Shown: positions 24,656 through 37,841, numbered from the stretch's first letter. The stretch: DNA of 64,000 nucleotides from Polytrichum commune (GCA_950295325.1 OX485804.1:248001-312000), one strand, 5' to 3'. The notes: generated by a model from the letters alone, not told the origin. Made by a program: numbers and translations.

Positions 24656-25802
24656 AGTTGGGGGAGCAAAAAGCTACACCTAACTCTCAACACAAGTCCC
24701 GCAAATGTTTTTGAACAACATAATCATGATCTGACTTCAATGATAATTATCTATACTTTAATGGTTTCTTGACGCTCAAAAGTTGGGATTTTGCCTCCAT
24801 TTGGAACTTGCTAAGATGAGCGTGACTTGGGATCCTATGTGAACATGCCCTAAGAGCATCTCCACAGTTGACATCACATTGTCCTCCAACACTATGGAGG
24901 CCGAATTCGGTTACTTATCTTTATTGAGACCTCTATTTGAGTGGTTTGTGGTCATGTGTGAATCAAATAACGGACATAAATAAAACATGTGTTTACAAGA
25001 GATCGTATTATGTGTTGAAAATTTGTCATCCATTTTAGATAACCTAATGCAAGTAATCCACTTGATTGTTTAATATGAAAGAGAGTATTCATTTTACTTT
25101 ATGAATAAGATATTCATATGTGTTCTAAAGTATGTGAGTGAGTGTAGGCACAATGATCACCGTCGCAACCCACCACATATCCTTTCACACCATTCGATGT
25201 AGATGTAAAAGGAACGAAATGAAGAGGACACTTTACTTTGATGAATGATATAGAATGTAATTGCACTCTACCTCAATCAAACCTCTTGTAATGAATATGC
25301 CCTAAACTTAGACATGGAAAACATGAAATTACCGCATATGAACATACCCTCATCCATTCAACATTAAAAATTGATCCTCTATAAGTTTGTGGCCAATTCA
25401 TCTTAGATGACTTGGACTACACTAATACAAACTCTTTGAAACTCTTTGAAACTCTTTGGCTTCCAAGCATGTGAGAGCACATAGTGTAGGGACACTCAAG
25501 TCTATGGGACGATAAGTTATGTTGAAGCCAAGGCAATAAGGGAAATAATCGTAACTCACATCACTAGAAAATTGAGAGTGATGGACAAGGACCACCATGA
25601 TGATGGTCCTCTTAGTTCTAACAGTTGGTCCAGGCACCATGTTCTTCCCCGATAGCCCATATCATCATCCCTTCATTATCATCAAGCTTAGTCTAGTCCA
25701 TCACCTGCTCAATAAATAGTGATGATTGAGATTATTGTACTTTTTTTACTCTTTCTATTTCCTTCTTTTGTAGAGACCGTTGTCACATGGTTTGCTAAGG
25801 CT
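24656..25802. other. Intergenic DNA, nothing recognised
   Basis: AT-rich with no supported feature. 'AACTCTTTGA' repeats in tandem near 25,430-25,460. Confidence 0.45.
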
Positions 25803-25915
25803 CAGTTTCCATGTAGGCTGCTCACCCACCATATTCTAGTAAAAATATAGATTCCATCAAGTAGACTCTAATTTTCACTAGAATCTGGTGGGCGAGCACC
25901 CTACATGGAAACTAA
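25803..25915. mobile_element. Foldback (MITE-like) element with ~48-bp arms
   Basis: Left arm (25,803-25,851) 'AGTTTCCATGTAGG..GCTC.CCCACCA..TTCTAGT' is mirrored by the right arm (about 25,864-25,914). A few mismatches and a short loop around 'CCATCAAGTAGA' separate them. No clear target-site duplication, so the superfamily is not assigned. Confidence 0.65.
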
Positions 25916-28189
25916 CTTTGAGGGGGTTTCATCACAATGTTGTTGAAATCATTTTAAGAAAGCAAGTACACTAATCATGGCCTTCAATGTGGGTCACACT
26001 AGTTTTAAAGGGAATCAATAAGGGTGTCACACAAATGGGTTGGTGTTCTTCAACGCTTAACACTTGAAGGTCTTGGGTGTGTTTATATAGGATACGTGTC
26101 GATTTGTACAAAACCTCCCATATTATTACTTTTGTTTTGAAAATTAATGTTTTGTCGGGCCATAAATGTATCTAGAATAGTGTACAATATTTGAGGGATG
26201 CCCCTTTATCATGTATGTTCAACATGAGCATTGTAGAGAAGGAGGTTAAAATCACCAACAACTATATGCTTGAAGGGATGTTCCACAACTCCTCAAGGCA
26301 GAGCTCTCATCAATGCACCTCCCATTTTTTTGGTATTCAACATAAATATAATCTTTGACTTTGATCTAGACTAAAAGCACAAAATGTTTTGTAATAAGAA
26401 GCATGATCAGAGTGGCAACCTTCCTTGAGTGATCAATTGTTGGATTGCATCTTGGATCCACTCCAATCTCAAACTCTAGTTTCTTAAGCTTCTTGGCCTC
26501 ACATGCTCCTTGTCTCAAGTTCCAACTTTAAATTCTCTGGAACTCACAAATGCATGCTATTTCGACACCTCCTTTTATTCACAACTTACCATTTTCGTGT
26601 GACCTATTGCTGGCAGGCCACTAGAAAGCTCCATGCAACCTACCATGTGATGTGTATATGCAACGAAAGACACGATGGTGGGGTTGTCGCCTCATTGTTA
26701 TGGGAAAGTGGGGTTAATCATGTTAAAGTGATGTGTTATATGCTTGGGTGCAAAGGACAGAGACATTATGGACTCGTACTAGTCTACCTAAGTTTCATAT
26801 GCTCACTTGGTGCCAACCTCCTTAGTGTAACCGTGAATGTATGTGGGTTATGTAACCAGTTAGTTGGTAGGATTTCATGTTTAGTAACTCGTGCTTATGG
26901 AGGCCAACTATCTACCTTAAAAAGGGTGCATGGCAATGACATTGAGTAATGTTATGCCAACAAGTAATGAATAGTGTTTTATTTGATCTAGGATATTGAT
27001 TCCCACGAGAAAAAGAGGAGTTACGGTGGGGTACGAAGCCCAAAGAACATGGCCAATTGAAATCCGCAATTCCTAGGTTGGCATCTTGAACTTGTGGCGT
27101 CATGTGCAATCACTCATAATGGAAACATAAAACATTCCACAACTTCCTCCAGTTCCGAGAGCTTCCCTCCACAACCATTGGAATTATCAAAATCCCCTTC
27201 GTAGTCTAATTTGGCGAAAAGATGGTATCAATCCAAGCTCCTTGCTACGCTAGTGATGGATTGGATCCCTTGAAGTGGATATAAGCTTCTCAATTGGCAC
27301 ATTTCAAAGGGGAAGGCATTACATGTGGTTGCAACTTGGTTGCTCAAGGACCTATCCAATGGTAGTAGCAACCTACGTAAATCCGGGTAGTGGCCTACCC
27401 AACTAGGTAGCAACTCACTTTTTACATGCAATGTGGATCCTCCATTGTATCTAAGGTATGTGGGCCTACAATGAACACTTCCAATTCCATTTACACTTTG
27501 GTCATTGGGTGGGATCCCAAATTGCCTCAGTTGATTAGCAATTATAAATTATGAAGATTTTTGTTTCAAATGTCAAAATCTAAATTGATATGCAAAAGTT
27601 ATAGGAGAGTAAATATTGTTTGTTGAGTACATAACATTAGTTAGCGATGTGGGCCCTCATAATGTAACAATGAGATGCTCAAAAAGTTGCACATGGAGAC
27701 TCATATCCAAATTGATTCATAATGAACTCCCAACATCTCATTATTATATTTTGAGGGCTCACGGAACAAGAGTTGTGTGTTGAGTAATGTTACGTAATCC
27801 AATGTACATATCAATTTGAAAAACACATATCTTGTCATTTTTGTATCAAGTAATGACTCATCAAAAGCCTACACGTGGTTATAATGCTTTTAAAAAAAAT
27901 CAACCCAAAGCTATGTAGTCTTGATTTATGAGAGTTTATTTGAAAATAATTTCAAGCATGCTTACATGGAGTTTATTTAAAGAAACCAGCTTTATGGTGT
28001 GATCTTTAAATAGATATCTACAAGATTGCATCACACTTTAAATTTTATTTACTAAATTTAAAACAAACCTATTATTTAAAATAATAACACAAATAATTAA
28101 TTACTATATAATAAACATTCTACCCTTAAGAATGAACAATGTGTGCTACTATGTGGAAATGGCTTGAGCCTTTAGAGCAAAGCCGTCTG
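25916..28189. other. Intergenic DNA, no gene seen
   Basis: A 148-codon plus-strand frame at 26,503-26,949 lacks any recognisable motif and is not extended by plausible exons. I do not call it a gene. The rest is AT-rich. Confidence 0.4.
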
Positions 28190-28440
28190 ACCTCAACCCA
28201 CCCTCAATACCGAATGACAATATAGGTTGGGAAATACAAACTTTGTATTGAGATTGGAGGGGACTATTGAGGTGCAAAGAGCAGGGTTGAGATTGAGGTG
28301 AGAATGTGTCCAATCTCGACCTATATTGTCATTCAATATTGAGATATTGGAGTTTAAAGTTGAGGTGGGGATTGAGGTTGGGGTCGGAACATGGCCCTTC
28401 CCCAACCCTTATTGTCATCAAGTATTGAGGTATTGAGACG
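28190..28440. mobile_element. Inverted-repeat element, MITE-like
   Basis: 'CAATACCGAATGACAATATA' (28,206-28,225) recurs inverted near 28,322-28,345 and again, more diverged, near 28,405-28,435. The outer borders both carry 'CTCAATACC'-type sequence. Noncoding; ends are approximate. Confidence 0.45.
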
Positions 28441-28594
28441 ATCCAAATTAATTAAGTTAAAGAAAAATGCCTCATCACCATACCAAAATTTGTAGCCATG
28501 AAAATGGTGTGTGTAAAAAAAATGAGAGCCAAGTGGAGCTCATCCGATGTGCACTTGGTGCCACCATGCACTCACACATTTGTTGCATGTTGCC

Positions 28595-28633
28595 AAAATT
28601 TTATTGTCTGAAACAACGAGACAATAAAATTTT
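28595..28633. repeat. Perfect 15-bp inverted repeat (hairpin)
   Basis: AAAATTTTATTGTCT (28,595-28,609) and its exact reverse complement (28,619-28,633) are separated by a 9-base loop. No T-run or gene is positioned to make it a terminator. It may be a very short foldback relic. Confidence 0.6.
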
Positions 28634-29405
28634 ACCCAGTCCCAAAATCTTAACCATTTATTTTGCCACATCAGAATGTAGGTGATCCCACATCTATTAG
28701 TTGACGATCACCAAGTTGTGCCTCCAACCTAACTCCTTCACCTACACCCCTACTACATAACTCTATGGTAGCCATCTCATCTTCATTCCTAAAATGTTAT
28801 TATTAAAAAAAAGACATGCGATGTGAGTCGTGAGTATTGAGGCGGGGGTTGAAAGGCGGAGTACTTTCACAAGGATCGCAGAACTGTGTAACTGGTTCTT
28901 GTCCCTTGGGTTGCATTAAAATCTAACAGAATGGTAGATTTTGATAGCACGTAGAGGGTGAGGCAGGCACGCAAGCCTTGTAGTGACACCCCCAGTTATC
29001 CAGCGTCGTCCAGCCCTTGCAATGAAGTAGCAACAAAGAAGTACGGCAGTAGGACTGCGGATGTGAAAGTGGTGGATCGTTCACAGGCTTGAGCGATACC
29101 CATGAGCCCGACTGATGAGACAGCCAGCCTACCCTACCCTACCCTACCCGACATTACATATTATTCACTTACACACTCTGAGCTCCTCCTGACCTGCCTT
29201 TGTTTCAACCTCCAAAAGGGCCAACTAACTTATCATCGTCGTACCTTCAAACTTTGAAAGGGAGTTTGGGAGGGGCCGGCCACCACCACCTCCGCAAGGA
29301 GAGGTAATTCATTACTGGGCTCGGCTATAGTCTACATGTGCAAAACACACTGCTTCCGTTATTTGTAAGGTAGAGTACATACTTGCTGCCTGTGCCACTC
29401 ACCCT
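28634..29405. other. Intergenic DNA with (CCTAC)n run at ~29,128-29,149
   Basis: No gene seen. Four tandem pentamers 'CCTAC' form the only obvious structure. Confidence 0.45.
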
Positions 29406-29839
29406 TGCTTCACCGTTTGTCGTATCTAGTGTCACACACACTGTTTGCAAAGGCCCTAAACTAGATGCCTAGAGGTTTCAATGTGTCATGACTCACGTAC
29501 ACTAATTATCAAGATGATATTATTCATCAACGTAAGTAAATTTTTAAGTGAAAATTTATTTACATCATGATATTTAGTGTAGCAGAATGGGTTATTTGAG
29601 ATAATAGTTGTAAGTTTTAGTATGTAAGGGGAATATTGTTGAGCATACTAATGATAAGTGTCATATGTTTATATTTTAGTATGTAAGAGGAAGATATTCT
29701 TGAGCATACTAATGTCAAGTGTCATATGGTGAGATTAGTGGCGGAGTTGTTGAGTACTAGTGTAACCTAGCATACGCCTCAAAATAGGGCAAGTGACACT
29801 ATCATGCATGTGATAATAAATACCATAAACAGTGTAGTG
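29406..29839. mobile_element. CACTA-like MITE family M2, copy 1
   Basis: Shares its interior and both ends with 37,842-38,390 ('CTAGATGCCTAGAGGT', 'TTTTAGTATG', 'AACCTAGCATA', 'GCCTCAAAATAGGG'). Read inward, the right end is 'CACTACACTGTTTATGGTAT' and the left end '.TTCACCGTTTGTCGTATC', i.e. degenerate terminal inverted repeats of about 30 bp starting CACTA. Target-site duplications are not preserved. Confidence 0.6.
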
Positions 29840-31869
29840 CCAAAGCATCCCGTAACATTTTACGAAAATAGGTTCATGCAATATGCGATGAGTTTAATCC
29901 CAAAATTTAAATTTAAATTGGAGGCATCAGAAGGAGAGGAAAATCTAATATCTAATTGATCAATTACCGGTTTGAAGCATGTGCATGATGTGTCATTTGT
30001 AGGTGAACTTGAACTGACATGTGGATAGTTGTCATCGCCAATAGGTTAGTTTCTGCACATTGTAGATGCTTGAGAATGGAAAACCACACGATTAGTGACC
30101 ACAACACATAACCCCCATAAGCTTCTAGGCAATGTGAGGTGAAAGCGGACGATTTCAATGTCCAAGGTTTGTGATTTTTTTCCGGGAGATCCACTCACTT
30201 GTAGGGGTCCAACTGTATAGATGAGTGTAGTTTAAATGCTACAATATTTACTTTTGTTTTTGGCCATCCGCGTCTTGTCATTGGATGGATTACATTGCAT
30301 TTGTTGCAAGTGGTGTATAGTGGGCAACATTGTGAGTTTCTTTCTGTGGAGGTAGAAAAAATGACAAGTTGCACATGCAATTTTGGAGTTTTGCTAAAAG
30401 TTGTGAGGAGTATGTACACAAACTCAATACCAAATGCAATGCAAAAGAGTCACAAAGAGTCACCTAAAAGTGGATTTTTTTCCAACACTTGTGATGCCCA
30501 AACCCAAAATTATGCCTCGAATGAGGTCAAAACTTCAAGATAATTGTTGGGCAACAAAAAATCTAAAATTTCAAAGTCCCAATGTGGATGTTTTCGAAAC
30601 ATGTGAGTGAAAATCCACACCAAATTTAAGGTCAATTGGGTAAAATTTGCTTAGTCAATTGAGTAGCTAATTGGTTTTGGGGTTTATACTTTAGATGGTT
30701 GATCGGCCACGTGTCATGATCTCATTCGCTATGGGGAAGGGAAGGGTGGGGGAGGGAAGGGTGGTGTTGTGTTTGCGGAAGATTTCTTGCCCTAGACACT
30801 CATCACCTTGCTCGTCTCTTGGCGGGCTCCTCCTGCCGGTAAGATTATTTCCACATTGGCATTGCTTCGACTATGTGGGGGCAACGCAATCATCATAAGG
30901 AGTGTGAGTGCCCCATCCTCCACCACGCCGGGGGGAGTTGGTGAGGTTGGTCCAACTTTGTCATCTAATGCATCAACAAAAACCCCAAGCTCATCCTCCT
31001 CCATCATCCCAATTTGCTTGAGTAGTTGACTTACCTTCCATGGCAAGAAATGAGTTGCTGACTCGAGCACATGAAGACACGAAATTGGGAGTAGAAGAGA
31101 AGTTATCTATCCCACCTTCTTGCATGTTAGCAATAAACTCAACAACATCCATCGCTTGACTAGTTAATGTTTTGGATCTCGGGTACACAATTCACAATTA
31201 GGTCATCCTCATGGTTGCCCCTACGATCCATCTATCGTGAGCTTGAGGGAGAATGACCATCACCTATAATAGGAACAATGGCAAGGGAGGGTGGACTCTT
31301 GGGACCTTCAATATCAAAGTCTTTGTTTTCCTCAGTGGCATGCCTCTTCGTTCCTGAGATTTTCTTGGTGACCATTTCATACTATTTGGCCATGTTCCCT
31401 TTGTGTCATGTTCCAGTGAAGTTTATGCTAGCGCTTCTATTTCCCCAGTGTTAACCAAGGTATGAGCAGTAGTATCTAAATTCCCCTCACTAATTCTAGG
31501 CTTAGGTCCCCTGTAGCTTATTTTCGAACCCCCTGCCTTGGTTGATTGGTCGAAGTACAAGTATAGAAGCTCCTCCTTTTGACCTTGAGGTGCTTGCCTC
31601 GGAGAATATGGTACTTAGTTGTCAAGAAAGTAAATTGAAAGAAACTCCAAAAATAAATTATCTTCCGCCAGAATATGTATTCGCCTTACTTTGCATGCCT
31701 CCTTATTACAAACCTTCAAACCCTAAAACATGATTACCACTCGACCTTCCACCACCATGGTAATTACTAGGTCGGTAGGACACATGGGATCTAGAGCATT
31801 TCACTTGCTTCTAGCTCCGTAACCCCAAAATGATACCTACTACGCACCCGCCATGTGGTTCACTTCATG
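29840..31869. other. Intergenic DNA; weak coding-like text on minus strand at ~31,370-30,790
   Basis: From about 31,372 leftwards the minus strand reads protein-like in pieces ('DFDIEGPKSPPSLAIVP', then 'MDVVEFIANMQEGGIDNF', then 'EEDELGVFVDALDDKVG'). These are in different frames with stops. No domain is recognised, and it could be a decayed transposon gene. Nothing else is supported. Confidence 0.3.
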
Positions 31870-31998
31870 CACTAGTAGGAAAAGGTGGGTCTACATGACA
31901 CACGAATCTAACACGAAGTGTCCGGAATGACACCGGTGTCATTTTGGACACTTTGTGTTAGATTGGCGTGTCATGTAGACCCACCTTTCCTACCAGTT
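31870..31998. mobile_element. CACTA-type palindromic MITE (129 bp) with ATG target-site duplication
   Basis: Starts CACTAGTAGGAAA and is a near-complete palindrome centred on 'GACACCGGTGTC' at about 31,933. The right terminus has two changed bases relative to the left. It is flanked by a 3-bp direct repeat ATG (31,867-31,869 and 31,999-32,001), which is the size expected for the CACTA (En/Spm) superfamily. Confidence 0.85.
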
Positions 31999-32039
31999 AT
32001 GAGACATTTATCATACTTTGCATGGTCTAAGTCACGTGA

Positions 32040-32274
32040 CACTAGAAGAAAACTTGTCCATATCAACCGGCCGTTGCGACTTGGCCATTGCGACTCATGC
32101 TAGGAAAATGAAAAAAAAAATATCAATATGATTGTCAATTGGAGTATTTTAGTTAGTCATCATCCAAAACCTCCGGGTGGACAACCACAAACATTTTTTT
32201 ATGCATTTTCCTAGCATGAGTCGCAATGGCCAAGTCGCAACGGCCGGTTGATATGGACAAGTTTTCTTCTAGTG
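32040..32274. mobile_element. CACTA-type MITE (235 bp), 71-bp perfect terminal inverted repeats, TGA target-site duplication
   Basis: The first 71 bases, beginning CACTAGAAGAAAA, are an exact reverse complement of the last 71. The spacer of about 90 bases is AT-rich and noncoding. It is flanked by TGA at 32,037-32,039 and 32,275-32,277. The perfect arms suggest recent insertion or recent gene conversion. Different family from the neighbour 41 bp to the left. Confidence 0.93.
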
Positions 32275-32277
32275 TGA

Positions 32278-35200
32278 AAACAATTTGATCAATCGTGGCT
32301 TTTGAGTCCCCTTTAAATACCCTACGCTTCTATGAGGCATCACTCGTGCACCCCAAACGTGGTTTAGTGTCAAGTACACTATTTACAAAGGGTCACACTA
32401 AATGCTCTATGACTCCAAGAATATTACATTCACTAATAGTTAACATGACATTATCTATCAATATGAGTAGATTCTAGACCTTGAGGTTGATCTACCACAT
32501 ATGAGAGACTCCTTCAAAATTGTATTTGATATAAACATTTTCATATTCTTACAGTAAATACTAATTATTATAAAGCTTTACGGTGAGGTTTTGAAGTAGT
32601 CAAATTTCTTGAAGTCACCCATCTTACTACTTGAGTCATAACATCTGCCAAATTTGAATGATAAAAATTACAAAAAAAATTACAAACATTTGCAAGCTAA
32701 CCAAAATGATTTACAAAAAAAAATCATTCATACCCCCATTTGTACACAAAGAATTGTTGATCACAACATTGTTAAAGTATAGATAAAAAAGAGCATTATA
32801 AACTTTTGATAACTCATGTCAATTCAAAGTTCCATAAGTTATGTTCAAGATTGATTTTCTCATTGTACAAAACTAATGAAAATATAAATAAATTAAATAT
32901 GAGAAGACATAAGGTTTTTTTATCAATCGTAAATTTAAACATTTAAAAGTGGTAGTGAAAGAAAATTTTACAACCCACTTTGATATCCTTTGAAATTAAT
33001 GATTTGATCAAAAGGGCAAGTGTTTCATATATCATATTACACCATTATCTACTATGAGGATGACAAAGAAAATTCACAAAAGATCAAGTTTGGTTATTGG
33101 GGAAGATGGCCCCTTCAATTGGGAGTTCACAAAGGTGCTAAACCCGTTTTTATGGCCCTTCACTCACCGGTTGGTCCACCCTAGGCACTGAGCAGTGTAT
33201 CACCTCCAAGTTGGTCTTCAAGTTTTGGGAGTAAGTACCTCATGGACTTCAAAATTCAACAAAAGTAGTGGAGCTATTCCCATCATGTCAAGGTTGAGCT
33301 GAGCGAGATTGTCCAAACATCATTCACAACAATCAAGGTTCAAAGCACAAGGCAATCAACACCATGACTTGGAGTATGATTTGGTCAAAAATTGTTGAGC
33401 ATGTGGATCAATACTAAGACCATAAGGAAGATCAAGTGGTTGTTGGTCTCCATTGATCAAATCCCCCATTTATATTTGCATCAATCCAAAGTTGATTGCA
33501 ATCATTCATTCATTTTCTACATCCACATGATGATTTTTTTAATTAAAATTTAATATAAATTCTATGAATCCTCATCCCCTCCTCATGGTCCCTTTAATCT
33601 TATAGATTTTGTAATTATTCTGTAAACTTTATCCCCGTTTATGAATCATCTATTTTTGCATATATCCAAGGTAGGTTACAAAATTTGATCTTGCTATCTC
33701 CCTATGTTAAAAAATAATATCCCTTCCTTTTGATTTTTTTTCACTGTCATAGGAAATAAAAATATGAAATTATATGGAACCATTATTCCCATTGATCAAT
33801 TTAAACATAAAAAATTTCCATCATTTTAGCATAAGTTAACAAATCGCTTTTGAAATTTGAAATGACAATTCTCAATTCAATCCAACGGGCAAATTGTTGG
33901 TGGAGTTGAAGTGCCCGCAACACAAAGCCACATGCCTTATAATGTCATGTGACTCCAGATTGAAGCCATTTTGAGTTAAGTAGTACATGTATCACAATAT
34001 GTGGTCGTTGATTAGTGTTTGTTGAGGATATCAATGCATGCATCTAAGAAGGCTCCTGCAGGTGAAGATCACCTCCTGGTTAGCATTCCATTTAGGGTGT
34101 AGGGTGACCCTTGAATGCTGAACCCTGAATTATAAGTGAGGCCTCGAATCAAACTTACAACACATGTAGAGAACAGCAAGAAGGGCTGGAGTTTGAATTA
34201 CAACAATTAAGGGAGCTTTTAAGCGACAGGGTGAGTTTTGGGGCAGAGGTTGCAGATTTACATATCGATATTGTTCCAATCTGAGTCTCTTAGATATTCT
34301 TTAGCCTATTGAGTTCTCACTGTCAAAACTGACAACAATGTCCCCACACTTCATCAAGATGGTGGAAAAAATGGCTATGGCATTCACCCCTGCCATGCTC
34401 TTCTCACGAATGTGCAAGCAGGAGTGGGTTTCTGCATTGTTTTGTTAATGTTATGTTCAATATACTGTAGAGTTGATGAATCAAGACTCCAATTACAAGT
34501 GAGGCAACTTGGTCACATTTTTCCTTCTGATTGGAACAGAACCAATGGCAGTTTGCTTCCATAACTGACAATTGTTGTTTCGACTCAAGATCCTACATTC
34601 TCATATTTAACATGACACATTTGAAGTACAAGAATATGAGATAGGTTCGCATTGAATGGCCTTGCCTGCTCAAACATTGTTCTGCACTGCGACTTCATTG
34701 TTTCCATGCAAATTAACACTCAGCTAACATGGAAATTCTCAGTATCTCAGCTAGCATAGCATCCAGCTCCTAGTTTCCTGTGTGTTCATGATCATATGGG
34801 AAAGAACTCTTGATCCATCAAGACTTCAATAAAGAAAAGAATTCACCCCTACCATGGAGGCTGATTGAGAAGATGGTCATATCCCGAAACTGTCAGGGCA
34901 AGTAGTAATTGGTATGACACTGTGCAAAGAGGCTACAGAATACTCATGGCTACCTTTCAACTGAGTTAATGGTTCAAATACTTAATATCCTTTAGCACCT
35001 GATGGACATCTCAGTGGATATCGATCCAGTAGCTGAATATAAATGTGGTAGAAAATTACACAGGTTTCACTTATGAGATTATATAGCAGCTTCGGAAGCG
35101 TAGATCGAACTCATAGGTGTTTTGAATCTAGTGCTAATCCACAGGAAGTGGAAAAGAAGTCAATCCACATGATTCTGGGACATACTTAGGAACTCTCTAT

Positions 35201-35879
35201 GATCTTGCTTGCAATACTACCGTATTCAGTAACCTAAGTACCAGGATGGCTGTTCATGGGTAATGGTATGTAGAAATTTCTGATTGACATGATACAAGAA
35301 GACTTTGATTTGTCATGCTATATAAAATGTCATTTTAAACAGCCTAAAGAGGACAATGACCAGAATCAAGATCATTCTATACATGGCTTGAGTTATATTA
35401 TGAACCTTCGACGAAATTCAAGGTAAATGCAAACTTTCATAAACCTGATAGGTGCTCGATGGGCAGGAAGTGAGGCAGTAAACGACCATACTAACGAGCG
35501 TGTTAAATATATGTGTAAACACCAATTCCTGCTCTTGGGAACCATACAGATCTTTAGGTTCGGCCTACTGTACCAGATATCGATCCCTGCGAAAGTATAC
35601 CTAGGATGGGATGCCTCCTTGCTCCAAGTTCACAGTGGCCAATCAAGCTTAAATTTCTTCTACACCATTTCTGCAGTTTGGCTTATCCCCACTTCTCTGT
35701 CATTATCCATAAATCCAGATACCTTCCTGCTTCATTAGCTGAGTTTCCGTGTCCATCAGGTGCTAAAGCCTTTAAAGCATTATAAGCATTGACTCAGTTA
35801 GAAAGTTAGCCATGAAATAACAAGCTAAGAACCTGACACAAAAACTAACCTAACATAACAAAAATCAATTTTATATGCC
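32278..35879. other. Intergenic DNA, no gene seen
   Basis: AT-rich in its left two thirds. 34-35.9 kb is more mixed in composition and could hold decayed 3' sequence of the kinase pseudogene to the right. No exon was recognisable on either strand. Confidence 0.4.
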
Positions 35880-37710
35880 TGACATACCTATCAAATATCG
35901 AGCTAGAGCAACACCTTCCACCACAGGTGTACGGGTACCATTGAACAGCAATCTATGAAGTACGTACTCAAATATGAAATGAGGAGTTGTGGTAAGCGTA
36001 TCCAAGGATTTCTGGAGGGGCGCTGAAGAAGTTGAGATTTGAGAGGTGCACCTGCGTGAGAGCCTGGGTTGTGCGGCGTATATTTTAAAAGGGCGGTCTT
36101 TGAGCAGGCTCCACAGACCAACATCTCTGTACCATATCCAGCAAAACCGATGGCGCATCTGTATGTTTTGGATACCGTTGTATGATTTCTTCTCTCTTAG
36201 TATAAGAATCTGGTCTCAAACCCTTCATAACTCTTAACCTGAAATCTTTGAACTCAATACCTTCATAAGAATCAGGAAGCCCGGTGAGGACCTGATATGC
36301 TACTATTCCGAAGCTATAGAAATCGATTTTCAAAGGTTGCAGCTCAAGAGTTAGGTCAACTATCTCTGTAGACTCTCGACTATTACGAACAGGGTGACTC
36401 TTCCTCTTTTAAAGACCTCCGGTGCTGTACTGTATATTTTAAGTGACCAGCGGGGCAATGAAAAGATTCCAAGGACACATTGAGCACTACCAGAATCAGC
36501 AACCTTGACAAGACAGTATTTCGCATCTGAATCTATCAACTCAAACCAATTCAGAAGAACGTTGCCAGGCTTCAGATGCCCATGAATCACATTATTTTCA
36601 TGCAGATGTTCCATGGCGTGTGCTATTGTAGCAAAACATCGAGTAAGTCTTGGTATGCGAATGGTGGGTCATTGAGACTTGTGACACGAGGGCGTTCAAG
36701 AAGGAAGCTTTCAAGATCGCCTTCCAGAAGTTCCATGTACAGAGAGTACTTGTCATCTTTCATCCAAAGACCAGCCAAAAAAATGCACAATTTATTTTGG
36801 ATGGGAGACTAGGTTCACCGCAATGTCGATTTCCTTATCGATTTCCGCTTCGAACCTGAACTCTTTCCTGGCGAATAAGCCATGGCGCCATGTTACCTTC
36901 GAAACGATATCTTGGACACCTGATGCTAGCGCCTGTACAGAGTCTACATCATCCATCTCTGAAAACCAGAACTTCCCCGTCCATAATATGCCATCTGTAC
37001 TGCTACTTTGGCGTCTCTCTCGTGGCTGCCTGGCAAGAACACATTGTTCTGCCCTCTCCATCCAATTCCATAGTTTCTAATAGAGCACTTCTGAACCCTA
37101 GCCTAAGCTCCACAGGATTCAGTAGTGCGGGTCTCTATCATCCATTGAAGCACATAGATCATCTGGGAAGATCTATAATGGCTGCCACCTCACCGACAAT
37201 GACATGTGTATCGCCTCAGACTCTCCCTGACCATGCCAAAAGGAAGTAATCTCAAGACCAAGCAATGCAAGTTGACAGCAAAGTTGACAGCAAAATTGCG
37301 GTGAGAGGAACTGAAGCCGGAACGTCGATTGGCAGATCTCCTGCTGGCCCAACTTAGGTCGATATGAAATATATCTCTTGCAGGGGCACAGAACAGTGGA
37401 AGATTTTCGAGTATCTGGATGTTGTGGAAATGCGCTCCCGTATTCAGTTGGGAGAGCGAACACAGGATATGTACACAAACGATGACCTCGACCTGGATGA
37501 TGAGTTCTCGCAGTTTTGGACTATGGCATTTACATTCTGGTGCATATATGCTCGCCACTGTGCATCGATCACAGAGTTGAGTTGGGTAGCATGCCGCAAC
37601 TCAACGATTGTTACTTTTGGTGTGTCAGGGTTGAATCTGCTTCCATCATATGCCATTGCTGTGAACATGATATACCATGTCGTCCATCTGCACACGTGCA
37701 ACGACATCAT
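35880..37710 (-). pseudogene. Protein kinase pseudogene (RLCK-like, catalytically degenerate)
   Basis: Minus-strand kinase text runs from an N-terminal block with 'ELRHATQLNSVIDAQWRAYM' (near 37,610) to the N-lobe. A pre-catalytic 'KYSLYMELLEGDLESFLL' follows, then 'HGHLKPGNVLL' (about 36,584-36,552), 'VADSGSA', 'APEVF', 'KIDFYSFGIVAYQVLTGLP' and 'CWSVEPAQRPPF'. The HRD motif reads HGH, so the catalytic Asp is His, and DFG reads DSG. An in-frame TAA lies at 36,792-36,794 and another TAA follows 'QRPPF' near 36,083. Frame changes occur near 36,640, 36,760 and 36,385. It resembles kinase families expanded in non-seed plants, but the parent was not identified. Not functional as written. Confidence 0.75.
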
Positions 37711-37841
37711 GTCATGCCATCCTGTTTCTTTAATTCTTTTGAAGATACATGATATATAGCTAATGCCGATGGAACTTGGATATTGCAGTGTGCGCAGCAG
37801 TCAGGCTAGGTTCTCGTGAAACTGATTGCATTACAACCCCT

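Noticed and set aside
26503-26949. 148-codon plus-strand open frame
   Set aside because: No recognisable domain, odd composition, and no supporting splice or promoter context. Probably chance.
29128-29149. (CCTAC)n considered as telomere-like sequence
   Set aside because: The plant telomere unit is CCCTAAA; this pentamer run is a simple microsatellite.
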